This document shows positions 10,620 to 20,730 of a DNA stretch of 64,000 bases, piece after piece. Position 1 is the stretch's first letter. Each line of letters starts with the position of its first letter. A program made the translations under genes and the position numbers. The stretch lies in NCBI GenBank assembly GCA_051453625.1, contig JBOZIK010000001.1, positions 138,363,242-138,427,241 on the forward strand, given 5' to 3'. This DNA comes from Welwitschia mirabilis (Eukaryota > Gnetophyta > Gnetopsida > Welwitschiales). The notes under the pieces were generated by a model. The model searched no databases and was not told the DNA's origin. It saw nothing but the letters and a program-made list of their open reading frames with translations.

Positions 10620-12960
10620 AAAAGTTGTATGCATAAAATGTGTTGGTAGGTGCAATAATGAAACAGTTCTCATCTTATACATCCATTATGAATTCCTATT
10701 AATTAATGGTTCCTTCACCTTGAAACATAGTGGATTTAATTATAGAACTTAGTATCATGTATTTTTATCTTTTTAGTATGAAACTATGCAGATTTANNNN
10801 NNNNNNNNNNNNNNNNNNNNNNNNNNNNNNNNNNNNNNNNNNNNNNNNNNNNNNNNNNNNNNNNNNNNNNNNNNNNNNNNNNNNNNNNNNNNNNNNNNNN
10901 NNNNNNNNNNNNNNNNNNNNNNNNNNNNNNNNNNNNNNNNNNNNNNNNNNNNNNNNNNNNNNNNNNNNNNNNNNNNNNNNNNNNNNNNNNNNNNNNNNNN
11001 NNNNNNNNNNNNNNNNNNNNNNNNNNNNNNNNNNNNNNNNNNNNNNNNNNNNNNNNNNNNNNNNNNNNNNNNNNNNNNNNNNNNNNNNNNNNNNNNNNNN
11101 NNNNNNNNNNNNNNNNNNNNNNNNNNNNNNNNNNNNNNNNNNNNNNNNNNNNNNNNNNNNNNNNNNNNNNNNNNNNNNNNNNNNNNNNNNNNNNNNNNNN
11201 NNNNNNNNNNNNNNNNNNNNNNNNNNNNNNNNNNNNNNNNNNNNNNNNNNNNNNNNNNNNNNNNNNNNNNNNNNNNNNNNNNNNNNNNNNNNNNNNNNNN
11301 NNNNNATTATAGAACTTAGTATCATGTATTTTTATCTTTTTAGTATGAAACTATGCATATTTATTTACCTTAACATTTTAGTCTAATATTTGTTATGCAA
11401 TACATTTTAAGGTGTTTTAACTTAGTCATTACCTTATATAATTCTATCAACATATTTGACCATCTTGGTAGGGCAACATGTTTATTTTCTTTTTCTTCAC
11501 TTCATACTTACCTTATAACAGTATTTCAGTTCCTCATCTTGCCCATTTCAGCATTTTTGATAGAGATCTTCTGATCCAAGTTACTTCTTATATTAAAAGT
11601 CCAAGACACTAGTGGTGGTATTTAGATCTTGGCATTATTTTTATGAAAATTACAACCATTGTAACTATAAAATTAATTTTATTATATTAGTGATTATAAA
11701 TGGAGTAGTTTTGAGATTTCCTTACAACATCAGTGTTGTCATTGATTTTAGTCTTATGGACTTTTCTTTATATTAGAATTTTACTCAAGCATACATGTAT
11801 GTTTTCTGCTACTTGCGATGGTTTGGTAGTTATATGTCCTATAGGTAGTGTTTATGCCATATTTATTCTTATTAATTATTCCATGAAAAATATTATAAGT
11901 ATATGATGATGTTGTTGGATGTAATTACTAATAATTATGCAAGATTCTAGATTAGTTTAATGTAATTATATTATGCATGATATAGTTATCCAATGATGTA
12001 GGTCTAGCACATTACTAAGTAACTACGATTACCTCAATATGCCTTATCACACTCAGGTATGTAGCCTTAAACTTATTTTCTTACATGTTCAACATCATGA
12101 ATTGAATTCTTTAAGTAGTTATTTATTACCTTGTGTAGAAAATGATATACCATTGGTGATTTTTCTAAGATGCTTGTTGAAAAATATCTAGGCATATAAT
12201 TCGCTTATTTTATCCTTTAACTTCTAGTATACCAAGTCTATTGAGACTAGTGATTAAATTTAGTGGCATATAAACTAGTTATTTGGGAATTTTATATATT
12301 TACATATTAGATTCATTATATCATATTATAAAGAAGCAGCCATGAGGTACCCTGTCGAAATGGCATGTGTGTATGTAGATGTATATCTCTGTCTTAATTA
12401 TATTTTTGAATAATTTTATACTATTGATATTATTCGTCCCATTGGCTGACGCTAAGATGAGGTAGAGATTTGAGGAATCTGTTTACATGCTTAGTTGATG
12501 AAGCTACCAATGGTTACCTATATATTTTCTTCCCTCTCATTAGCATAGACAAGATGAGGAAGAGAGTTAAGGGATCTTTTAACATGCTTAGCTTCTATAT
12601 GTTTAATGGATATTTTGGTCAAGTGATCAGGGGGTTTACTATATATACATTTGGGTACCCATATATGATTTATGTTAATATATATATGAATTGTCATCAT
12701 TCATGCATTAGAATTCCTTATTTAGAATGATTGTTATAACCTTAAGAGTTTCTGACTGGTTGTCTTCTATATTTTTAGATATAGCTATGATGCTTATGGA
12801 TATATATGTGCATAATACCTTTTGGTGACATATAATTTTAATATGTCATGATATTCTTTTTTTAGTTGAGTTGGATATTGTGTTTCTTGTAATGGTTTAT
12901 GCTTAATTCTGCTTATATGTCATTGACATGAACTACCTTAATCTATTATACACTCATGCG
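10620..12960 (-). repeat. LTR-like repeat family, copy 1 (interrupted)
   Basis: This segment aligns over almost its whole length with 22.02-23.78 kb and, in its second half, with 28.56-29.59 kb, all in the same direction. Shared landmarks include the block at 11310-11360, the block at 11960-12010, and two related ~75-bp units around 12440-12500 and 12540-12610. The homology stops at about 12960, exactly where copia-type leader sequence starts, so the 3' part found in copies 2 and 3 is missing. I infer LTR remnants of a gypsy element on the minus strand, because copies 2 and 3 end in sequence whose complement begins TGTCACAAC or similar. The N gap 10797-11305 is absent from copy 2 and has duplicated flanks. 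Confidence 0.6.
10797..11305. other. Assembly gap, 509 N, probably spurious
   Basis: About 56 bp before the gap (from 10739) are repeated almost exactly after it (11306-11361). The homologous copy at 22.1 kb is continuous with no insert at this place, so the true sequence probably has no 509-bp interval. Confidence 0.95.
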
Positions 12961-13956
12961 TATTCCTTGGCAGCTCACAAACTTGTGCCCCTATTTGTCA
13001 CCGCACTAGGTTTTTTGTTTTTGTCCTACGTGCTCTTTGCAATGTTATTTGCAACCACATTACCGCGTCTAGCTCTTCTGCATTTTGTCATCCGGATCTT
13101 TCCACCCACGCTTTCTCAGCTGCACAAGGGTTTTTTTAGTGTGCCCTTCCAATTACCATTTTATTTAGCAAAGTTTTTTTTATTATTTATTTTGTGAAAG
13201 GTTTTTTAGAAATATGCCATTTTTATTATATAGTATAGGGAAAACATATAACCCCTTTCTTAAATTATGTTTTACATATTGGTTTTAGCATCTCAGGACT
13301 CATCCCCTTTTTGTTAATCTCCTTTTTTTTAAATATACACTAGTCATCATTATAGTTATTGTTTTTATTTTTCACTGGCTACTGGTTACCTTAGGGATTA
13401 TTATTATAACAATCTCATAGTTCTTTCTATTCCCTCTTTTGAATACAAGAGTTATGTTTTTTAAAAATACCTTTATTTTAGAATGTCCACCGTGACGAAG
13501 TTTAACATCAAAAAATTCGATGGCAAACTAAGTTTTTCTATATGGCGCATTTAGATGAGAGTCGTTCTCACTCAAAATAGCTTGAAGAAAGCTTTGGATG
13601 GTAAAGCAAAACAACCAGAGACCATGACTAACGAGCAATAGGACGAGTTAGACGAAAAGGCCTTAACAGCAATCCAGTTATTCTTAAACAAGGAGGTTCT
13701 CCATGAGGTTGTCAGTGAGACCACTACTGTAGGCCTATGGTTGAAACTGGAAGCATTATACCTAACAAAAAGCCTTATCAACAGGCTTTGACTCAAGAAA
13801 CTTTTATTCACCATTAGTATGTCTAAAGGTACTCCTGTTCAAGTACATCTCAATAAGTTTAATTTAATTCTAATGGATTTCGAAAATCTTGATGTGCATA
13901 TTGAAGATGAAGATAAGGCTGTGTTGTTAATTGTCTCTTTACCTCCTACCTATAGG
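12961..13956 (+). mobile_element. Copia fragment A: leader piece plus 5' half of gag
   Basis: A pyrimidine-rich leader-like segment (12961-13480) leads into a gag frame starting at 13483. This frame is closely related to the gag of the larger copia element that starts at 16254. The ~80 bp before both start codons also match (TTAGGGATTATT... and the ACAAGAGTT block). The fragment begins abruptly inside LTR-like repeat copy 1 and ends at an N gap. No LTR or pol belonging to it can be seen. It is either a truncated neighbour copy of the same family or a misplaced contig. Confidence 0.75.
13483..13956 (+). pseudogene. Copia gag fragment (UBN2-type), truncated
   Basis: The ATG at 13483 opens a frame that stays in register to the N gap at 13957 (158 codons). 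It shows KFDGKLSFSIW, QPETMTNEQ, TTTVGLWLKLEALY, MSKGTPVQVHLNKF and DEDKAVLLIVSLPPTY, the signature of copia gag UBN2 domains of the TNT1/Tork type. Three stops interrupt it: TAG at the position of Gln in copy B, TAG for Trp, and TGA. There is no indel relative to the copy at 16254. Gag forms the particle. The zinc-knuckle half is missing because the gap follows. The stops exclude function. Confidence 0.88.
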
Positions 13957-14056
13957 NNNNNNNNNNNNNNNNNNNNNNNNNNNNNNNNNNNNNNNNNNNN
14001 NNNNNNNNNNNNNNNNNNNNNNNNNNNNNNNNNNNNNNNNNNNNNNNNNNNNNNNN
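13957..14056. other. Assembly gap, 100 N (probably unknown size)
   Basis: The gap cuts copia gag fragment A. The sequence after the gap (14057 onward) is not the continuation of gag seen in the copy at 16.7 kb, so either pol is deleted here or unrelated contigs are joined. Confidence 0.95.
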
Positions 14057-14632
14057 ACTCATCTCTCTAATGCAACTACTTATTGAGATGTATGTTGCAC
14101 GAGGTGTATGGGTGCTCACTCTCTTCTGTCCCCCTTTTTCTTTGCTAATCTCAGTTGAGTTGCCCTAACCCGATCTAGTCAAGGTTTACCATTAATGGAA
14201 GTTCTATGGAACCCTCATTATGCTTGAGAAAAGGTCGATGATGGAAAAGACCAAATTAGTACCTTAAGTAGGCCAAAGTGGAGTGAAAAATATTTTTTGG
14301 AAAAATGGAGTGAAAAATAATTTTTAAAAAAAATGAAGATAAAAAGTTCGGAGAGCATAAAGGCATTAGTTGAATTATGTGATAATAAGACAACCAACAC
14401 ATATCTCTTAGCATGGAAAGATAAAGCGATAAGGTTCAAAGCAAGCTGCGAGATGCCTATCCTTTCTGTTGGGTGTGTGGCTTATATTGGCGGGCACACA
14501 TCCAAACACCAGAAGGCAGTGCCAACTGTTCACCGCCCACAAAAATCTCCCTGTTGGACCATCTATAAAAGGGCCACCTTGCATCTTTGTAATAGCAGGG
14601 TGTTTTTTTGTGATTTCGAGCTCGTTCCAACA
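14057..14632 (+). promoter_or_regulatory. Candidate 5' LTR of copia element B
   Basis: The right end is well supported. The sequence CCAACA ends at 14632, and two bases later comes a PBS. A TATA box (TATAAAA, 14564-14570) lies 68 bp upstream of that end, consistent with a U3 promoter and short R-U5. The left end is not defined. A purine-rich GGCCAAAGTGGAG at 14267-14279 followed by TGAAAAATA could be a polypurine tract and LTR start belonging to a preceding element, which would make an LTR shared with fragment A. This is inference, and no second copy of this LTR was found near 20.3-22 kb. Confidence 0.45.
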
Positions 14633-14634
14633 AG

Positions 14635-14646
14635 TGGTATAAGAGC
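14635..14646 (+). other. Primer-binding site (initiator tRNA-Met type)
   Basis: TGGTATAAGAGC matches 11 of 12 bases of the common plant PBS TGGTATCAGAGC, complementary to the 3' end of initiator tRNA-Met. It sits two bases after a CA dinucleotide ending the candidate LTR. Confidence 0.75.
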
Positions 14647-16253
14647 GTGCAGTGCCACCTTCGCTCGTTCCCATCCCTTGCACTGTCAGATCTCATTGTA
14701 CATGTCGTTCTATTTGTGGCCCTTGCGTGTGTTGCCTGCATGTTTTACCGATGTTGTTTGACATAGTTATCCGGCATTTTCTGTTGTCGCCCCCGCAGAG
14801 CACATGCTCTCTATCAGCCGCATTAGCCCCATGACCTGTTAACGCATTGTTCTCAGCAGGTCATCACCTTCGCTAGCTTACTTTTACGCCGTGTCTATTT
14901 CTGAGTGCTTCTCCCTTCGAGTGATCTTCCGTAGCCTCTTGTGGTGCTCTGAATTTTAGCGCCTTCTCCTCTTTTTATTTTGAGGTTTCTCGTGCGTCTT
15001 TTCTGCATACGCGTGTATTCTGTTCACGTGTCTTTACGCTAGTCCTCACCACACCTTCTTTGAGCGTCGCATCTACTTGCTGTTTATTTTGAGCGGTCTC
15101 CTCTGTGACTCAGCCCTCGCGCATTAATTTTGTACCATGGTCTACCTCACGTTCCACTTGCACACGTGGACTTCTGCTTGGCTCCTTGCTTGCATCAGCT
15201 TCTCTTTTGCACCGGTGTTTCCTATATGCTAGCGCCCTTCACCTACATGTCTGTTCTGATCTTTGCACCTTATCTCTACACCTTCGCGCACAGCCCGCAC
15301 GTGTCTTACACTGTGCTCACACATCGCGTGTGCATCATTTGACCTGCGGTTTTTTGTGTATCTACCTTCGTGTAGTTTCATCAGTCATTACCGTCCTCCT
15401 GAGTGCACCCTTGCCAACTGCTACGCACATCTCTATGTGCCTCTCGTTGAGCTGCTCCCTTGCGCTCCGTCTCTCTGCCTGTGCATGTTTTGCCCTTGCG
15501 TCGCCTGCATGATGTTGTTCGCTAACGCGGTTCCCTCCTCATATGTTTGGTTTTATAACTGAAGCGCCAGCGTCGTCCCAGTGGGCTGCTCCTATACGGT
15601 TTTTCCTTCTCGCCTGTCGCACCGAGACTCACCTATGTGTTCTGTCGGTATAGCACACCTCGCCTCTGTCTCTTCATTTTTCTAGTGCAGCCTGTATTCT
15701 CTGCAATTTGCACCACGAGTTCCTTCATGCGTTTGCACCTCGTTCTGTTAGTCTGCATTCCCACACCATTTCGGTTTTCCTATGCACCAATAGAACATGG
15801 CCATCCCAGCACCGTCCAGTGCACCAGCATTCTCACAGCGTCTGCGCTCATCACAACTCCTCAGTTTCTGTTGTAGATTAAACACAACCTTTATAAACAA
15901 AGGTTATAGTATATATATAGACTTTGTTTTTTGAGAAGCATCCTTTTATTGATTTATTTAAAGGATTTTATTGTGTGTGGCCTTTTGATGTATAATAATT
16001 TTTCTTTGTTTTATTGTGGCCACTTTTAACATAGCTTAGAATTATAGTGTGGGTCGTTGGTGTTATTTGTACTGGCAAGGTTTTTTTATAAGGATAACAA
16101 TTGTTGTATTAGGGCAATAGATAACTCGGTTTCTCAATTGTGTATTACATTCTTTGTATTACTAGTTGTATTAGGGATTATTATAACAATCCCAAACTTC
16201 TTGGTGCTCCAATTTTATACACAAGAGTTGTGTTTTTCAACTCCTTTGTGTTA
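14647..16253 (+). other. Long untranslated leader of copia B, CpG- and pyrimidine-rich
   Basis: Between the PBS and the gag ATG lie 1.6 kb. Positions about 14640-15880 are strikingly richer in G+C, C+T and CpG than anything else in the window. Several overlapping plus-strand frames are open only because the strand is pyrimidine-rich (for example 15105-15512). Their products are Cys/Leu/Ser-rich without domains. The motif TGCACC recurs at least seven times, often as TTTGCACC (near 15208, 15263, 15403, 15710, 15734, 15783, 15820). A 7-bp stem hairpin is at 15886-15905. The rest (15906-16253) returns to A+T-rich sequence. It may be packaging leader or captured sequence. Confidence 0.5.
15886..15905 (+). 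other. Small inverted repeat (7-bp stem, 6-base loop)
   Basis: AACCTTT and AAAGGTT are separated by six bases at the boundary where the GC-rich leader gives way to A+T-rich sequence. No function is assigned. Confidence 0.5.
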
Positions 16254-17042
16254 ATGGCCACTGTGACAAAGTTTGACATAAAAAAATTTGATGGCAAACT
16301 AAGTTTTTCAATATGGCATGTTCAAATGAGGGTTATTCTCACTCAAAACGGTTTGAAGAAGGCCTTGGATGGGAAAGCAAAACAACCGGAAACCATGACT
16401 AATAAGCAATGGGACGAGTTAGATAAAAAGGCCTTGATAGCAATCCAGTTATGCTTATCCAAGGAGGTTCTCCGTAAGGTCGCAAGTGAAACCACTACTG
16501 TAGGTCTATGGCTGAAACTGGAAGTATTATACATGATGAAAAGCCTTGCCAACAAGATACGACTCAGGGAACATTTATTCACTATTCAGATGTCAGAAGG
16601 TACTCCTGTTCAAGTACATCTCAATAAGTTTAATTCAATTCTAATGGATCTCGAAAATCTTGATGTGCATATCAAAGATGAAGATAAGGCTGTGTTGTTA
16701 ATTGTCTCTTTAACTCCTACTTATAGGCATTTTAAGGAAATTATGTTGTATGGTGGTTTAGATACCTTGTCTTTTGAAGATGTTAAAGCCCATCTTTTAT
16801 CCAAAGAAAAGTTTAATTCAGAGTTTCACTCTGAGGACAAAGGTAAATGTCTAATTATTAGAGGTCGAAGTTGTGCTCATGTATATCCTAGGCACTATAG
16901 TAAGTCTAGGTCAAAGTCAAGAGGACATAAGTCCAATAGTAAAACTTGTCAGTATTGTAAAAATATTGGACATGAGCTTTCTGAATGTTATAAATTAAAA
17001 AATAAATACGATAGAGAAGCAAAGAGAAAACAACCTCATTAG
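16254..17042 (+). pseudogene. Copia B gag (UBN2 domain and zinc knuckle)
   Basis: The start ATG at 16254 was chosen because homology with gag fragment A and with TNT1-type Gag begins there (MATVTKFDIKKFDGKLSFS); the upstream in-frame codons are leader. The UBN2/gag-polypeptide domain runs through MSEGTPVQVHLNKFNS and KAVLLIVSLTPTYRHF. A basic Arg/Ser/Lys stretch leads to a CCHC knuckle, CQYCKNIGHELSEC (about 16946-16987), with all four ligands present. The frame is open for 263 codons but ends at TAG (17040-17042), where the family reads on into protease and a CAG/CAA codon is expected. Gag builds the virus-like particle and binds the RNA. This is the best-preserved reading frame in the window. 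Confidence 0.88.
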
Positions 17043-17560
17043 TTTGTAGAGGCAAGCATCATTGAAACTGATACTAAAGGTGATGTATTGTTATCTGAGG
17101 CTTCTACTGATGATAAAAGTTCATTAGACTGGATTCTTGATTCAGGTTGTACTTTTTACATCTGTCCTCATTGGGACTACTTTACAATCTTTAAATCAGT
17201 TTGCTCTGCTAGTGTGTTAATGGGTAATGATACCCAGTGTAAGGTAAAAGGAATAGAAACCATACAGATCAAAAGAGATGATGGAATTATCAGAACACTT
17301 GAGAAGGTATGTTTTGTTCCTGATCTTAAATGAAATAATCTCATTAGGTACTCTTGAATCAAAAGTATATAAATATGTCGCTGAAGGTGGAGTTCTTAAA
17401 ATTATTAAAGTTGCTCTTGTTATATTTAAGACTAACTGATATGATAGCTTGTATGTTTTGTAAGGTTCTATAGTGACAGGTTTTGTAACTATTTCAACTT
17501 CTATGCCTAAATCAGATGTGACTCGCTTGTGGCACATGCGCCTAGGTTACATAAGCGAGA
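17043..17560 (+). pseudogene. Copia B protease remnant
   Basis: Continuing in the gag frame after the stop, the sequence reads LDWILDSGCTFYICPHWDYF, the copia protease active-site region, with the DSG triad intact (Asp codon at 17139). It goes on through KVKGIETIQIKRDDG and EKVCFVPDLK. There the frame is lost: a TGA stands for the expected Arg, and a short indel at about 17344 shifts the frame before YVAEGGVLKI. More stops (TGA, TAA) follow before TRLWHMRLGY, the start of the integrase zinc region. The enzyme would cleave the Gag-Pol polyprotein. The visible stops fit C-to-T changes at CGA, CAA and CAG codons. Confidence 0.85.
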
Positions 17561-18440
17561 AAGGCATACACATCCCTAGTAAGAAAGATCTTCTCTATGG
17601 TTAGCACCTTGATAAATTAGAATTTTGTGAACATTGTATTTTTGACATACAAAAATGAGTTAGTTTCTCTACTACATTACATCGTACTAAAGATGTGCTA
17701 GACTGCATCCATTCTGATTTATGGGGACCTTCCAAAGTTCCTTCTATTGGTGGTCGTCATTTCATGATGACACTTATTGATGATTATTCTCAAAAATTCT
17801 AGGTTTATTTCCTATGGCATAAAAATAAAGATCTCTCGAATTTTAAACAATGAAAAATAGTCATTGAAAATTAGACAGGCAAGAAGATTAAGAAACTCAG
17901 AACTAATAATGGATTAGAATTTTGTTCAGGTGATTCTAATGAGTTTTGTGCTAATCATGGAATTGCTTGACACAAAACACTAGTTGGAATACCACAACAA
18001 AATGGTGTTGCAGAATGCATGAACAGGACATTACTTGAAAGGGGTTATTGTATGCTCTCTAATGCTAACTTGTGGCATCATCATGATTTATTGGCTGAAG
18101 CAGTTTCTATAGCTTGTTATCTCGTCAATTGATCACCACATTCCTCAATGAAGTTTGAAATTCCAGAAGAGATTTGGTCAGGTAATTCTGTTAACTACTC
18201 TCAGTTAAAAATATTTATTTATTCAACATTTGCCCATACCAATGATGGTAAATTAGCACCTAAAGCTATTAAATGCATATTTCTTGGTTATGCTTCTGAA
18301 TCTAAAGGATACCATTTGTGGTGTCTTGAATTGCATAAGGTAATTCTCAGTAGAAATGTAACTTTTAATGAGGAGGCTTTACATACTCCTCACAAAGATT
18401 CTATTCCTTCTTCTTCTTCTGAAGATATGATAGATTAGTC
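17520..18440 (+). pseudogene. Copia B integrase remnant
   Basis: The zinc-binding HHCC region begins with RLWHMRLGY and ends with EFCEHCIF. The core shows HSDLWGPSKVPS, TLIDDYSQKF, KLRTNNGLEFCS, IPQQNGVAECMNRTLLER and WSGNSVNYSQL-type C-terminal sequence, then CIFLGYASESKGYHLW. The first catalytic Asp (SDLWGP) and the Glu (VAE) remain. The second Asp of the DDE triad is Asn (codon 17905-17907; RTNNG instead of RTDNG). At least seven stops interrupt the frame. The 96-codon open piece 18148-18438 is the integrase C-terminal part. The enzyme would insert element cDNA. Confidence 0.85.
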
Positions 18441-18576
18441 TAACAAGCAGGTGAAGTTAGAAGTTACATCCTCTCTATCAGCTATTTTAAATTCTACATC
18501 TTCCTCCTCTACTGAAACAATTATTGATAATAATACTCTAAGTATCAGTACTCCTGATCAACCACAATAGGATTAT

Positions 18577-19489
18577 TTGATTGCTCGAGATTATCCAAGG
18601 AGAATGATTAAGAAACCAGCTAGATGTCTTAACACTGATGAAGCGTTAGTCACATATGCTCTCTTAGTTGCCCAGGAAATTCCTGAAGGTATGGAACCTT
18701 CATCCTATTTAGAAGTTATTTCTTGTGTTGATTCCTCTAAACGGTTAGTGGATATAAATAAAGAAATTTATAGTTTTCATAAAAATAAAACTTGGGTTCT
18801 ATGTGAAATTCCATCTAGGAAACGTTCTTTGAACTGTAAGTGGATCTATAAGAAAAAGGAAGGCATCCCTAGAGTTGAAAATGCAAGATAGAAAGCACGG
18901 TTAGTTGTCAAAGGATACAACCAGAAAGAAGGTATAGATTTTCATGAAATTTTTTCACCTGTAGTATGTCGTACTTTAATTCATGTACTACTTGCATTTG
19001 TGGTCTTATGTGACATGGAGTTACATCAACTCGATGTCCAAACTACTTTTTTACATGGAGATATAAATGAAGAAATCTATATGAAGTAGCTTGAGGGTTT
19101 TGTAACCCCAGGCAGAGAAGGTTATGTGGGTTGTCTAAACAAATCATTATATGGCCTTAAATAAGCTTCGCGACAGTGGTACAAGAAGTTTGATGCATTT
19201 ATAATTAGACAAGGCTTTCGGAGAAGTTAATATAATCACTGTATCTATTACCAGTAGTATATTTTTAGTCCATTGTGTATTTGTTTCTTTACGTTGATGA
19301 TATGTTAATCGCATCTTGTGATAAGTCTTTAATTAATAGGTTGAAATCACAACTTAATAAAGAATTTTAGATGAAGGATCTAGATGAAGCCAAGAAAATT
19401 CTTGGTATGGAAATTCAGAGAGACCATCAAGCTAGTAATTTTTTTTCTCACAAAGAAAATATATTCAAAAAGTTCTTAACAGGTTCAAT
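18577..19489 (+). pseudogene. Copia B reverse transcriptase remnant
   Basis: The region opens with the pre-RT segment ARDYPRRMIKKPARCL and SYLEVISC. It then shows the RT core: CKWIYKKKEG, KARLVVKGYNQKEG, LHQLDVQTTFLHGDI (motif A Asp kept), EIYMK-LEGFVTPG, SLYGLK-ASRQWYKKFDAF, and LYVDDMLIAS (YVDD intact at 19290-19301), followed by EAKKILGMEI. These are standard copia motifs. Stops (TAG, TAA) and frame changes after motif B separate the pieces; the longest open part is 104 codons. The catalytic aspartates survive although the frame is dead. It lies between integrase and RNase H, as in all copia elements. Confidence 0.88.
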
Positions 19490-20240
19490 ATGTTAAATTG
19501 TAAACCTATTTCAACTCCTTTTGCTACTCACTTCAAATTTTCTTTGGATTATTATTCCAAAACTGAAGAAGAGATTGAGAGTATGTCAACCATTCCTTAT
19601 GCCAATGTCATTGAAAGTTTGATGTATGCTATGATCTGCACTAGACTAATCTCGCATATGCTATCAGTATCATAAGTCAATACATGCATAATTCAGGAAA
19701 ATATCATTGGAATGCAGTAAAATGGATCCTTTGTTATTTAAAGGGCTCTTGTACTATGGGCTTAATGTTTAATAAACGCAAAAGTACATCAACAAATGTA
19801 GTAGAATTTACTGATTCTGATTATGATGGTGACTTAGATAGACAAAGATCTCTTTCAGGATACATCTTCACTCTCTGTAATTCTGTTATCAGCTAGAAGG
19901 CATCTCTTTAGTTCATTAGTACATTATCAACAACCAAAGCTAAGTATATTTTAGTAATTAAAGGTATCAAAGAAGCTACATGGCTCTGAGGTTTAGTTAT
20001 TGAACTTGGCATACCCCAAGATAAAACTATGATATTTTGTGATAGTCAAAGTGCTATTCATCTGACTTAAAACGATATGTATCACTCAAGAACTAAGTAC
20101 ATTGATGTTAGGCATTACTATATTAGAGATACTCTTGCTATAGGAGACATTGTTATATAGAAGATACATACTTCACAAAATCCTGCTAACATGTTAACCA
20201 AGTCTCTTCCAAAGATCAAGTGTAAAAAATGTTTGGACTT
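19490..20240 (+). pseudogene. Copia B RNase H remnant
   Basis: Motifs in order: IPYANVIESLMYAMICTR, the post-RT segment that normally reads VPYASAVGSLMYAM; HWNAVKWILCYLKGS; EFTDSDYDGDLDRQRSLSGYIFTL, containing the first RNase H Asp (normally ADADWAGD); TTKAKYI, where the catalytic Glu of TTEAEY is Lys; and IFCDSQSAIHL, with the third Asp kept. The tail HSRTKYIDVRHYYIRD and NPANMLTKSLP is the usual C-terminus. Stops are at several positions. The domain removes the RNA template. The chain ends just before a purine-rich tract and candidate LTR. Confidence 0.85.
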
Positions 20241-20261
20241 AATAGTCTTATGTCAGATTTA

Positions 20262-20730
20262 AGCCAAGGTGGAGATTGCTAAGGATCAAAGTATAGGCAC
20301 ACATTCATAAGTGCAAGGCGATGAGCGCACACAATTTGTGACAAATTTTTGTGTGCTTCATCTCTATTTAAACTGATAACTTCATCACCTTTAGTCCATC
20401 GCTCCTTCATGTAATGCTCACAAGAGCCATGACGGCTAGATGAAATAGAGATTAAGCTCACAAAACATGGCAGATCCAAATGTAGCAAGTTCGTAGTATA
20501 GAGAATAAGCAAGTCATGGAGTGTCAGCTGGTAAAGGCATCTAGAACCCTAGTTGTAAGAAAATAAAAGGCATTAGATGGTACATACAAAAGAGAAGAGT
20601 GAAGTGATGAATGAGCAAGAATTTCTAGGCCAAATGCCAAATCTCGTACCTTCTCTATTTGTAGTTCTAGTTGTGAAAAGTGGACTAAATGGGAGCATGA
20701 GATGACTGGAGTTTCTTGTATTTGTTAACA
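20262..20730 (+). other. Polypurine tract and candidate 3' LTR of copia B
   Basis: AGCCAAGGTGGAGAT (about 20262-20276) matches the purine-rich primer found before copia 3' LTRs. TG follows at 20277. A candidate right end, TTGTTAACA, is at 20730. A PBS-like string TTGTTATCAGAC follows from about 20737, so the sequence after it could belong to another copy. A second PBS-like string lies near 20864-20876. A TATA-like TATTTAAA is near 20370. The segment does not resemble the candidate 5' LTR at 14.3-14.6 kb, so the right boundary is tentative. Confidence 0.4.

Larger units (their letters stand above)
14270..20730 (+). mobile_element. Copia element B (TNT1/Tork-like), nearly complete
   Basis: Plus-strand order: candidate 5' LTR with a TATA box (14564-14570) ending CA at 14632; primer-binding site 14635-14646; a 1.6-kb leader; gag 16254-17042; then PR, INT, RT and RNase H to about 20240; a polypurine tract (20262-20276); and a candidate 3' LTR from 20277. 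PR-INT-RT-RH is the copia order. The gag and pol motifs resemble the plant TNT1/Tork group. At least a dozen stops and some frameshifts kill the copy. The candidate 5' and 3' LTRs do not resemble each other, which is unexplained and lowers confidence in the exact ends. Confidence 0.85.

Noticed and set aside
14333-15562. Cluster of overlapping open frames of 60-142 codons on both strands
   Set aside because: They lie in a pyrimidine- and GC-rich LTR/leader where stops are rare by composition; products are Cys/Leu/Ser-rich with no domain.
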